NCBI GenBank assembly: GCA_937877465.1
Contig: CALFIT010000169.1
Span: forward strand, 1-7,184
Source: an uncultured Bacteroidales bacterium
Lineage (GTDB): Bacteria; Bacteroidota; Bacteroidia; Bacteroidales; F082
Length of the DNA stretch: 7,184 nucleotides
Direction: 5' to 3'
The number at the start of each line of letters is the position of its first letter. The stretch's first letter is position 1. The notes beneath the pieces were generated by a model. It saw only the letters and a program-made list of their open reading frames with translations. It did no database searches and was not told the origin of the DNA. Positions 1 to 5,520 of this stretch are shown here, piece by piece. The translations under genes and the position numbers were made by a program.

Positions 1-1
1 T

Positions 2-127
2 TTCCGCGAGGAGAGCGAAAGGCAAAGGCCCAGCCGCAACGTGCTGAGTTTCCTCTTCGGCTACGCCGCCGCCTACGAGTCGGTGAGCACCAGCCTGATG
101 GGGCAGGTCGCCTACATGAACAACTGA
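2..127 (+). CDS. C-terminal fragment of an unrecognised protein
   Basis: An open frame enters from the left edge and runs 41 codons to a TGA at 125-127. Its end reads NVLSFLFGYAAAYESVSTS, then LMGQVAYMNN. I do not recognise a family. The tail (a charged R/S/E stretch, then a short hydrophobic helix with tyrosines, ending in Asn) is reminiscent of small conserved hypothetical proteins in Bacteroidales that end in a similar aromatic/hydrophobic tail plus Asn, but this is only an impression. It is believed coding because the frame uses GC-rich codons throughout and is followed 24 bases later by a terminator hairpin. The start and true length lie outside the window. Confidence 0.55.
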   Translation, partial: FREESERQRPSRNVLSFLFGYAAAYESVSTSLMGQVAYMNN

Positions 128-151
128 GCTTTCGGACGACACAACGCTGAA

Positions 152-187
152 GCCGCTGAGTGATTGGCGGCCTTTTACGTTTTTTTT
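152..187 (+). terminator. Intrinsic terminator after the first gene
   Basis: GCCGC (152-156) pairs with GCGGC (167-171) around a 10-base loop. It is followed by CTTTTACG and a run of eight T (180-187). Placed just after the stop at 127, it would end the upstream transcript before the Abi promoter. Confidence 0.6.
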
Positions 188-197
188 CTTCAAAATG

Positions 198-228
198 CTT
201 GCGGGCAAGGAAAAAGTTCGTATTTTTG
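198..228 (+). promoter_or_regulatory. Bacteroidota-type promoter for the Abi gene
   Basis: CTTG (198-201) is followed after 19 bases by TATTTTTG (221-228), a full match to the TAnnTTTG -7 box used by the Bacteroidota primary sigma factor. The -33 box is one base off TTTG. The same 19-base spacing occurs in the promoter before atoD. Transcription would begin around 233-236, giving a leader of about 60 bases before the start at 295. Confidence 0.55.
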
Positions 229-240
229 CAGCGACAGAAT

Positions 241-290
241 CCGCCACGCTTCCCGAAGACCAGCGAACCAGGGCGGGTCTTTTCTTTTTA
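241..290 (+). promoter_or_regulatory. Structured leader, possible attenuator or small RNA, before the Abi gene
   Basis: Two competing hairpins can form in the predicted 5' leader. CCGCC (241-245) can pair with GGCGG (272-276), with CGCT/AGCG (247-250/262-265) nested inside. Alternatively AAGACC (256-261) can pair with GGTCTT (276-281). Either would be followed by the pyrimidine/T-rich stretch TTTTCTTTTTA (280-290), which resembles an intrinsic terminator a few bases before the start codon. The stems are short, so this is a candidate only. A leader ending in a terminator could attenuate the gene or release a small RNA of about 50 bases. Confidence 0.35.
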
Positions 291-294
291 GCCT

Positions 295-1194
295 ATGGGA
301 ACGCTTTATACCAAACAACCGATAAGCATTGCCGACCAAATTGCCAGACTCAAGTCTTTAGGCCTAATCATTGCAGATGAAGCCAAAGCGGAAAAGACAT
401 TGGGCGAGGTCAGCTATTTCCGTTTTGCCGCTTATCTTCGTCCGATGGAAGTCGACAAGCAAACGCATCAGTTCAAGCCTAATTCCACTTTTGAAAACGC
501 TGTGGCCTTGTGCGAATTTGATGGTGAATTGCGCCAAATTCTTTTTGCTGCCATCCAACGGATTGAGGTGGCTTTGAGGGCCAAAATCATCCACCATTTC
601 TCGATGGTGCATGGGGCTTTCTGGTTTATGCAGATGAACCTCCATGAGAACGAACACCGCTTTCTTGAAAACCTCAATGCTCTTGACCGCGAGGTGCAAC
701 GCTCAAAGGAAGACTTTATCAAAGAGCATTTCACCAACTATGACAAACCCGAGTTTCCGCCGGCATGGAAAACACTTGAATTGGCTTCGTTGGGCACATT
801 GTCCAAACTTTACTACAATTTTGCCGACAACAAAGTGAAAAAGCGTGTCGCCAGAGAGTTTAACCTTCCCCAACACGAGATTTTGGAGAGTTGGATGCGA
901 AGCCTTTCCGCTCTACGCAATTACTGTGCACACCATGCCCGTTTGTGGAATCGGTTCCTCAATGCGACACCCCAGATGAATGTCAATTTGCGTGGGGCAT
1001 GGATAAATACTAGCCAAATTGATGCAAACAAGGTTTACGCTATCCTTTGTTGTATTGCCTATTGGCTTGACGCCATGGGTTATGGCGTTGGATTTAAAAC
1101 CAATCTGAAACAACTTATTCTTCTATATCCTTCCGTTGACACAGCCGCCATGGGCTTCCCGAAAGGTTGGCGGCAGGAACCGCTGTGGCTGTGA
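295..1194 (+). CDS. Abi_2 family (AbiD/AbiF-type) abortive-infection HEPN protein
   Basis: A complete 299-residue protein with Abi_2 (Pfam PF07751) features. The N-terminus carries YTKQPISIADQIARLKSLGL (5-24), followed by the family's L-x-x-V-S-Y-F-R segment (36-43, GEVSYFRF around it) and a helix IEVALRAKIIHHF (90-102). A long helical region leads to the HEPN nuclease motif RNYCAH (R208, H213, then H214), and the end MGFPKGWRQEPLWL is typical of full-length members. HEPN proteins with an intact RX4H are usually metal-independent RNases. Abi_2 proteins stop growth or kill the host on phage infection, and related AbiF proteins have been connected to small RNA antitoxins and to the ancestry of Cas13. 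I infer a cytoplasmic phage-defence role. No second protein partner is adjacent: the gene stands alone between its own promoter and an AT-rich gap. The ATG at 295 places the conserved N-terminus at the usual distance from the start. Confidence 0.88.
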   Translation: MGTLYTKQPISIADQIARLKSLGLIIADEAKAEKTLGEVSYFRFAAYLRPMEVDKQTHQFKPNSTFENAVALCEFDGELRQILFAAIQRIEVALRAKIIHHFSMVHGAFWFMQMNLHENEHRFLENLNALDREVQRSKEDFIKEHFTNYDKPEFPPAWKTLELASLGTLSKLYYNFADNKVKKRVAREFNLPQHEILESWMRSLSALRNYCAHHARLWNRFLNATPQMNVNLRGAWINTSQIDANKVYAILCCIAYWLDAMGYGVGFKTNLKQLILLYPSVDTAAMGFPKGWRQEPLWL

Positions 1195-1371
1195 AGAGAA
1201 GAAATAAAATCGCCAAGAATAACTTAGATTTGAAAAAATATGTATTTTTGCGCCAAATAAACACGAATAGTAACCCAAAAATAGAAACAAGTATGCAATA
1301 AAAGCGCAGATTTGCGTGAAATGAAATGACATAAATAACAGCATTAAAACTGATTTCTTCTCCATTAGAAA
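1195..1371 (+). other. AT-rich gap without a gene
   Basis: No supported coding frame is visible on either strand. The clearest element is TATTTTTG at 1243-1250, which matches the Bacteroidota -7 box, but no TTTG lies at the expected 19-21 base distance (the nearest, 1229-1232, is only 10 bases away), so promoter status is weak. A small palindrome CGCA/TGCG lies around 1310-1320. No convincing terminator follows the Abi gene. The region shades into the structured element that starts near 1392. Confidence 0.5.
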
Positions 1372-1406
1372 TTTGGCGATTTATTATGGAAGTGTCTATA
1401 GTTTTA
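1372..1406 (+). promoter_or_regulatory. Possible promoter of the structured RNA element
   Basis: TTTG (1372-1375) is followed after 21 bases by TATAGTTT (1397-1404), or after 23 bases by TAGTTTTA (1399-1406), which is one base off TAnnTTTG. If it is used, transcription would begin near 1408-1413, so the inner hairpin and the terminator would be transcribed but the outer GTGTCTA arm (1392-1398) would not. The match is imperfect. Confidence 0.3.
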
Positions 1407-1512
1407 GTCTAAATGCTCACGTTTTGGCGTGAGATGGACTTATTTCTTGTAGACACGGGTTACGCCAAATACCTTAATGGAGCGGGAAACAAGGAAGTTT
1501 CACGCTTTTTTT
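1392..1512 (+). ncRNA. Candidate structured RNA (leader or small RNA) upstream of the CsgG-like gene
   Basis: Nested pairings are visible. The outer stem is GTGTCTA (1392-1398) with TAGACAC (1450-1456). The middle stem is AGTCTA (1406-1411) with TGGACT (1435-1440), including one G-U pair. The inner stem is CTCACG (1416-1421) with CGTGAG (1428-1433) around TTTTGG. A single-stranded stretch GGGTTACGCCAAATACC (1457-1473) follows. The element closes with the GAAAC/GTTTC hairpin and a T run at 1506-1512, so it has the form of an independent RNA or a riboswitch-like attenuator. It happens to be open in one frame (from ATG 1413), which fuses it in frame to the protein at 1569. The protein's signal peptide at 1569 shows that extension is not real. 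I have an unverified memory of similar peptide text (DTGYAKYLN, NKEVSRFF) from spurious Bacteroidales ORFs, which would mean a dispersed conserved RNA or repeat. Confidence 0.5.
1482..1512 (+). terminator. Intrinsic terminator ending the structured RNA
   Basis: GCG-g-GAAAC (1482-1490) pairs with GTTTC-a-CGC (1497-1505) around the loop AAGGAA, giving eight base pairs with one G/A mismatch, followed directly by seven T (1506-1512). It lies 56 bases before the start of the CsgG-like gene. Either it separates a free-standing RNA from that gene or it controls read-through into it. Confidence 0.6.
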
Positions 1513-1568
1513 GTGCTTGTTTGAAAAAAATGGAACAAGTAAATCAATCAAATAACAAACTAAACTGT

Positions 1569-3092
1569 ATGAAAATGAAGAAAATGGGATTATTAATTGC
1601 AGCAATACTGATTTCAATGTCAGTGTCTTTTGCACAGAAAATCGCTGTTTTGGATTTCAAAGCGGGAGTTGGTATTAGTCAAACAGATGTTGATGGACTT
1701 TCCTCAACATTTGTGACTTACTTCAATCCTAGAGGGTATCAACTTGTTGAAAGATCTCAAATCAATCAAGTCATTGAAGAACAAGGATTTCAGCAAACAA
1801 GTCTTACGGAGTCACAGATGGTAAGACTGGGGCAAATCTTGAACTTGTCAAAGATTGTCGTCGGCGATGTGAACATTGTCGCAGGTTCTCCCAATCTTGA
1901 TGTTAGGGTGATTGATGTCCAAAGTGGAGAAGTAACTGGACGTGATGGTGCGACTTTTGCATGGACTAACTATCGCGCTACCATGCAACAATTAGCTCAA
2001 AAAGTTGCTGGTCAAATTGGGGTTGTTTATGGAGGAAGTAGCCAAGCTGGTTATTCTCAACCGTCTGGAAAATCGCCAAGTGGAAAAGTCGAAACCATCC
2101 TTGGATACCTTCAAGTGTATCCCGAAGATCTTGGCAATTTTAATGGCGCTCCTACTTCCGTTATCTCTGCTATTAATATGCAAAAACTCAATGGTTACAA
2201 TGATTGGCGTTTGCCAACAAATGAAGAATTGTCACTGATGGCTACATCAAAGGATAAATTGGGAATTGGAAGTATAAGTAGCTATATGAGCAGAGAAAAT
2301 GCTAATTCTGGTGGAATGAAAACTGTAAGGCTTGTAAGAACAGGTGATATTGGTGGAAATGGTGAAGGTTCTCTTAAATTAAAACTTCCTCAAGGTAGGA
2401 CTTTCACAATCTCTTCAAACTCGTCCATGAACCAGGCGCTGAAAATTCAAGGTCAAACGATAAACCAGTCAACCAATTTAGATGTGAAACAAGATTTTAT
2501 TGCTACTGGTATTGTAGATAAAACGGTTACATTAGAGACATGGATTGAATCTGTAAAAATGTCTATTTCACAACAGGGTGGTATGACAGTTCATTATGAT
2601 TCCGATTATCCAGAAAACACGAGTCCAATGTTGGTTGAACAGGTTGAAGGTATTCAAAAAGTTTTACATGTTCCCTACCGAGTTGTTTACGATGAATATG
2701 GTGCCCTTGAAAATGGTTCAGACAATGTTGAAATGAATTTGTTAGAAAACGTAATAATTGAGATTCCCAAAGAAGAGTTGAAAAAAGGGAGTAGTTGGAC
2801 TATAAGGAATAGTAAAGACATAAATGGGGCGCTTGTTTATGTAGATTGGTCGTATGTAGTTGTATCTCTGTCGGATGACAGTATTGATGTCAATGTTTCT
2901 GGAAAAGTTGTTGGTTCAATTGATATTAGCGGAAATTATCATGGAACTATCGAAATCAATCCACAAATAGGCATTGTCGTAAATAGTAGCATTAAAGGCA
3001 ATGTGTCGATGACAATTATCCAACAAGGAATACAAATTCCTGTAAATATGATTACTACAATGTCAACAATAGTAGAAATAAACGATATGTAA
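1569..3092 (+). CDS. Exported CsgG-like / DUF1566-like multidomain protein
   Basis: A 507-residue protein, function not established. Residues 1-22 are a signal peptide (KMKK, then a hydrophobic stretch ending SVSFA before QK). There is no lipobox Cys, unlike true CsgG, so a soluble periplasmic or outer-surface location is likely. Residues 24-153 resemble the CsgG/FlgO-type domain: KIAVLDFKAG (24-33), GYQLVERSQINQVIEEQGF (56-74), then LGQILNLSKIVVGDVN (87-102) and the strand DVRVIDVQSGEV. A Gly/Ser/Pro-rich linker (155-172) leads to a DUF1566/Lcl_C-like segment with GYNDWRLPTNEEL (209-221) and VRLVR (253-257). Residues 265-507 are beta-rich and resemble DUF6263-like domains (KLKLPQGRTFTIS at 270-282, then alternating I/V strands to the end). 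The start at 1569 is chosen because it begins the signal peptide; the frame is open back to 1413 only through the RNA element. The gene is noticeably AT-rich relative to the lysine operon. It stands alone, with a terminator after it. Confidence 0.8.
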   Translation: MKMKKMGLLIAAILISMSVSFAQKIAVLDFKAGVGISQTDVDGLSSTFVTYFNPRGYQLVERSQINQVIEEQGFQQTSLTESQMVRLGQILNLSKIVVGDVNIVAGSPNLDVRVIDVQSGEVTGRDGATFAWTNYRATMQQLAQKVAGQIGVVYGGSSQAGYSQPSGKSPSGKVETILGYLQVYPEDLGNFNGAPTSVISAINMQKLNGYNDWRLPTNEELSLMATSKDKLGIGSISSYMSRENANSGGMKTVRLVRTGDIGGNGEGSLKLKLPQGRTFTISSNSSMNQALKIQGQTINQSTNLDVKQDFIATGIVDKTVTLETWIESVKMSISQQGGMTVHYDSDYPENTSPMLVEQVEGIQKVLHVPYRVVYDEYGALENGSDNVEMNLLENVIIEIPKEELKKGSSWTIRNSKDINGALVYVDWSYVVVSLSDDSIDVNVSGKVVGSIDISGNYHGTIEINPQIGIVVNSSIKGNVSMTIIQQGIQIPVNMITTMSTIVEINDM

Positions 3093-3236
3093 GTCGGTCT
3101 TTGCAGGTAGGTTCTTCATTTGAAAAAGCAAAGCTCTTTTTGTGCGATTTGTATAGCACCATTTCTTGCACAACTAATGCCTCGATTGATGCCAATGATT
3201 GTCCGGTTGAGGTAGTTATTCTACACATGAAACATG
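3093..3236 (+). other. 3' untranslated stretch without a supported gene
   Basis: This follows the CsgG-like stop and precedes its terminator. An A/T hairpin AAAAAG/CTTTTT (3123-3128/3136-3141) and a TGTGC/GCACA pair are visible, both weak. Short frames exist on both strands (a TTG-started one on +, and a 65-codon one on - over 3055-3252), but neither has a recognisable family, and the minus one overlaps the end of the CsgG-like gene and the terminator arm. I call no gene here. Confidence 0.45.
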
Positions 3237-3279
3237 ACCCCGAAAGCACCAATGCTTTTGGGGTTCTATTTATTTTATT
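3237..3279 (+). terminator. Strong intrinsic terminator after the CsgG-like gene
   Basis: ACCCCGAAAGC (3237-3247) pairs with GCTTTTGGGGT (3254-3264) over 11 positions, with one G-U pair and a six-base loop ACCAAT. It is followed by TCTATTTATTTTATT. This separates the AT-rich accessory part from the lysine operon. Confidence 0.85.
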
Positions 3280-3349
3280 CTGATGCCTTTATGCAATCTC
3301 TTGGATGTATTGCTATTACACACCTCTTTATAAAATAATTATTTATTTG

Positions 3350-3380
3350 TTTGGGAAGTGCGGGAAAATCACTAAATTTG
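3350..3380 (+). promoter_or_regulatory. Bacteroidota-type promoter of the lysine fermentation operon
   Basis: TTTG (3350-3353) is followed after 19 bases by TAAATTTG (3373-3380), a full match to both boxes of the Bacteroidota consensus. Transcription would start near 3386-3389, leaving about 42-45 A/T-rich bases before atoD. No other good promoter is seen in the operon, which suggests that atoD to kamA are co-transcribed from here. No operator palindrome is obvious. Confidence 0.7.
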
Positions 3381-3430
3381 CAGACTTTTATATATGAGTC
3401 ACAAATTCAAAATCTAAAACATAACACATT

Positions 3431-4081
3431 ATGAACAAGCAGATTACATTAGAGCAAGCCGTCGAGAAGGTTCACGACGGCATGACCATCATGATCGGCG
3501 GATTCCTCGGAGTCGGCAGCCCGGTACAAATCATCGACGCCATCGTTGCGAAAGGCGTGAAAGACCTCACTATCATTGCCAACGACACGGCCTACGACGA
3601 AGTGGCCCACGGCAAATTGGTCAGCAACCACCAAGTGAAGAAGGCCATCGTGTCGCACACGGGCACCAACAAGCAGACGGCCATCCAGAAGAACGAAGGC
3701 ACCCTCATCGTGGAATACGTCCCGCAAGGCACCCTCGCCGAGCGCATCCGTGCCTACGGTGCAGGCTTGGGCGGCGTTTTGACCCCCACGGGTCTTGGCA
3801 CCATCATGGCTGACGGCAAGCAAGTCGTCAACGTGGATGGCAAGGACTACCTCCTTGAGAAGCCCCTCAAGGCCGACATCGCCTTCCTGCGCGCCAACAT
3901 CGTCGACGAGTTCGGCAACATGGTGTTCCTTGGCACGACCAACAACTTCAACCCGCTGATGGCCACCGCCGCCGACTATGTGGTGGTCGAGGCTGAGAAG
4001 CTGGTTCCTGTCGGCGAAATCAAGCCCGAATGCGTCCACGCCTCCGGCATCTACGTCGATGGAATCTATGTAGAGAAATAA
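3431..4081 (+). CDS. atoD: Butyryl/acetoacetyl CoA-transferase, alpha subunit
   Basis: A 216-residue protein, full length for the alpha subunit of class I 3-oxoacid CoA-transferases. Marks of the alpha subunit: MIGGFLGVGSPVQIIDAI (21-38), NDTAYDE (51-57) and VPQGTLAERIRAYGAGLGG (97-115), followed by the LTPTGLGT loop and the ADIAFLRANIVDEFGN segment (148-163). The catalytic glutamate of these enzymes sits in the beta subunit, which is absent here: the next gene is kal, not atoA. In this pathway the enzyme would move CoA from butyryl-CoA to the acetoacetate released by Kce, giving butyrate and acetoacetyl-CoA. The acyl specificity (butyrate, acetate, other) cannot be read from the sequence and is inferred from the neighbours. 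It is the first gene of the operon, 51 bases after the promoter's -7 box. Confidence 0.88.
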   Translation: MNKQITLEQAVEKVHDGMTIMIGGFLGVGSPVQIIDAIVAKGVKDLTIIANDTAYDEVAHGKLVSNHQVKKAIVSHTGTNKQTAIQKNEGTLIVEYVPQGTLAERIRAYGAGLGGVLTPTGLGTIMADGKQVVNVDGKDYLLEKPLKADIAFLRANIVDEFGNMVFLGTTNNFNPLMATAADYVVVEAEKLVPVGEIKPECVHASGIYVDGIYVEK

Positions 4082-4116
4082 CTGACAACTGACAACTGCA
4101 AACTGCAAACTGAACA
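4082..4116 (+). repeat. Heptanucleotide tandem repeat between atoD and kal
   Basis: Five 7-base units begin right after the atoD stop: CTGACAA, CTGACAA, CTGCAAA, CTGCAAA, CTGAACA. Only AAG separates the last unit from the kal start codon, so the repeat makes up almost the whole 38-base gap. No Shine-Dalgarno sequence is present. Confidence 0.85.
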
Positions 4117-4119
4117 AAG

Positions 4120-4506
4120 ATGGAATACAGAACAAAGATCAGACTGCGCATGAGCGCAAAGGACGCCCACTACGGTGGCAATTTGGTTGACGGCGCCCAC
4201 ATGGTTCACCTCTTCGGTGACGTGGCGACCGAACTCTTGATTATGCGCGACGGCGACGAAGGCCTGTTCCGCGCCTACGACAACATCGACTTCCTCGCGC
4301 CCGTCTATGCCGGCGACTTCATCGAGGCTGAAGGCTGGATCGACAAGGAAGGCAACACCTCGCGCCACATGCAGTTCGAGGCCCGCAAGGTCGCCATCGC
4401 GCGTCCCGACATCTCGGCCTCTGCCGCCGACGAGCTGGACGAGCCCATCGTGGTTTGCCGCGCTTCGGGCACCTGTGTGACGCCTAAAGATTGCCAGAGG
4501 AAGTAA
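4120..4506 (+). CDS. kal: L-3-aminobutyryl-CoA ammonia-lyase
   Basis: A 128-residue single hotdog-fold protein, the usual size for Kal (EC 4.3.1.14), which removes ammonia from L-3-aminobutyryl-CoA to form crotonyl-CoA. Visible marks are the N-terminal strand YRTKIRLRMSAKDAHYGGNL (3-22), with HYGGNLVDGA (17-26) leading into the central hotdog helix HMVHLFGDVATELL (27-40). The strands FRAYDNIDFLAPVYAGDF (50-67) and MQFEARKVAI (84-93) follow. The family assignment rests on overall resemblance to Kal-type hotdog proteins plus its place beside kce and kdd. On sequence alone a thioesterase-like hotdog would be possible, but the context makes Kal by far the best call. It follows atoD after 38 bases of tandem repeat. 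Confidence 0.88.
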   Translation: MEYRTKIRLRMSAKDAHYGGNLVDGAHMVHLFGDVATELLIMRDGDEGLFRAYDNIDFLAPVYAGDFIEAEGWIDKEGNTSRHMQFEARKVAIARPDISASAADELDEPIVVCRASGTCVTPKDCQRK

Positions 4507-4514
4507 TAGACTGT

Positions 4515-4566
4515 CAGCCTTGCTCGGGAGATTGCGGGTCAAGCCCGCAATGACGACGAGCGGCTG
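4515..4566 (+). repeat. Compound palindrome, probably a dispersed repeat, in the kal-kce gap
   Basis: Three nested stems: CAGCC/GGCTG (4515-4519/4562-4566), GCTCG/CGAGC (4522-4526/4557-4561), and a perfect 8-bp ATTGCGGG/CCCGCAAT (4531-4538/4544-4551) closed by TCAAG. No T run follows directly, so it is not an obvious terminator. The core, read on the minus strand as CATTGCGGGCTTGACCCGC, is a text I recall as a frequent dispersed intergenic palindrome in many bacterial genomes; that needs a search. In an mRNA it could stabilise or act as a processing site between atoD-kal and kce-kdd-kamA. Confidence 0.75.
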
Positions 4567-4573
4567 AAAGCAA

Positions 4574-4615
4574 TTTTGAATTTTAAATTTTAAATCTTAA
4601 ATTTTAAATCTGAAA
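4574..4615 (+). repeat. Heptanucleotide AT repeat before kce
   Basis: Six consecutive 7-base units: TTTTGAA, TTTTAAA, TTTTAAA, TCTTAAA, TTTTAAA, TCTGAAA. They end eight bases before the kce start. They sit next to the GC-rich palindrome at 4515-4566 and give an unstructured A/T leader of the kind Bacteroidota use for ribosome binding. Confidence 0.8.
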
Positions 4616-4623
4616 TCAACGAA

Positions 4624-5457
4624 ATGGATAAACTGATCATCACTGCCGCCATCTGCGGCGCAGAAGTCACCAAGGAGCAGAACCCCAACGTGCCTTATAC
4701 CGTTGAAGAAATCGTGCGCGAGGCCAAGAGTGCCGTCGATGCCGGCGCCGCCATCGTACACCTGCACGTCCGCTGGGACGACGGCACGCCCACCCAAGAC
4801 CGTGGCCGTTTCCAAGAGTGCGAAGAGGCCATCCTGAAGGTGTGCCCCAACGTCATCTTGATTCCCTCCACTGGCGGTGCCGTCGGCATGACTCCCGACG
4901 AGCGTCTGCAATCCACCGACACCGACCCGCTGCCCGAAATGGCTACCCTCGACTGCGGTACCTGCAACTTCGGCGACGAGATCTTCGACAACACCATGCC
5001 CACCATGCGTGCCTTCGGCAAACGCATGATGGAACGTGGCATCAAGCCGGAATACGAATGCTTCGAGATGGGTCATTTGGACACCATCCTCAACATGGCC
5101 AAGAAGGGGCAGGCCCCTGGCGCTCCCATGCAGTTCAACTTCGTGTTGGGCGTGCCGGGCTGCACTCCTGCCACCGTCGCCAACCTCTGCTGGCTCGTGA
5201 ACGGCATCCCCGCTGGCTCCACTTGGACCGTCACTGGCGTAGGTCGTCATGCCTTCCCGATGGCCGCCGCTGCCATCGCCATGGGCGGTAACGTCCGCGT
5301 GGGCTTCGAGGACAACCTCTACCTCTCGAAGGGCGTGCTGGCTCAATCGAATGGTGAATTGGTTGCCAAGGTCGTCCGCCTCGCCAACGAACTTGGTCGC
5401 CCGATTGCCACCTCTGACGAGGCCCGCGAAATCCTTGGGCTGAAACCTCGTAAATAA
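4624..5457 (+). CDS. kce: 3-keto-5-aminohexanoate cleavage enzyme
   Basis: A 277-residue BKACE (formerly DUF849) TIM-barrel protein, full length. It condenses 5-amino-3-oxohexanoate with acetyl-CoA to give acetoacetate and L-3-aminobutyryl-CoA (EC 2.3.1.247). The Zn-site pair His46/His48 is visible in AAIVHLHVR (42-50), with Glu229 in GFED as the likely third ligand. Glu14 (CGAEVTKEQNP, 11-21), Ser82 (IPSTGG), Glu143 (KPEYECFEMGH), Arg225 (NVRVGFED) and Asp230 all line up, within one residue, with the positions I recall for the structurally studied Kce of Cloacimonadota, so the active site appears intact. Other BKACE members use different beta-keto acids; the neighbours kal, kdd and kamA identify this one as the lysine-pathway enzyme. 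It starts after an AT heptamer repeat and is followed by another repeat. Confidence 0.94.
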   Translation: MDKLIITAAICGAEVTKEQNPNVPYTVEEIVREAKSAVDAGAAIVHLHVRWDDGTPTQDRGRFQECEEAILKVCPNVILIPSTGGAVGMTPDERLQSTDTDPLPEMATLDCGTCNFGDEIFDNTMPTMRAFGKRMMERGIKPEYECFEMGHLDTILNMAKKGQAPGAPMQFNFVLGVPGCTPATVANLCWLVNGIPAGSTWTVTGVGRHAFPMAAAAIAMGGNVRVGFEDNLYLSKGVLAQSNGELVAKVVRLANELGRPIATSDEAREILGLKPRK

Positions 5458-5510
5458 TCTTTAAATCTTTAAAAAAACTTTAAAAAATCTTTAAATATCA
5501 AATCTTTAAA
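5458..5510 (+). repeat. TCTTTAAA repeat between kce and kdd
   Basis: The 8-base unit TCTTTAAA occurs at 5458-5465, 5466-5473, 5488-5495 and 5503-5510, with a shortened CTTTAAA at 5478-5484 and A-run or ATATCAA spacers between. It fills most of the 63-base gap, starting at the first base after the kce stop and ending 10 bases before the kdd start. Confidence 0.8.
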
Positions 5511-5520
5511 TCAATAGACA

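Noticed and set aside
195..380. 61-codon plus-strand frame across the Abi leader
   Set aside because: It begins upstream of the predicted transcription start, covers the promoter box, and overlaps the Abi gene in another frame without any recognisable feature.
1123..1365. 80-codon hydrophobic minus-strand frame
   Set aside because: It overlaps the conserved C-terminus of the Abi gene; its hydrophobicity comes from the A-rich complement, and it has no recognisable family or promoter.
1392..1456. GTGTCTA/TAGACAC inverted repeat as an invertible promoter
   Set aside because: The repeats are only 7 bp and 51 bases apart, the promoter-like box overlaps the left arm, no recombinase gene is in view, and nested stems between the arms point to RNA folding instead.
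3055..3252. 65-codon minus-strand frame after the CsgG-like gene
   Set aside because: It starts inside the terminator arm and ends inside the CsgG-like coding end. Some of its text looked vaguely familiar, but I could not tie it to any family.
4082..4116. Heptamer repeats as a mini CRISPR array
   Set aside because: Units are 7 bases with no spacers and no cas genes nearby.
4515..4566. Palindrome as an intrinsic terminator splitting the operon
   Set aside because: No T run follows the stem, and no Bacteroidota-type promoter is seen before kce to restart transcription.
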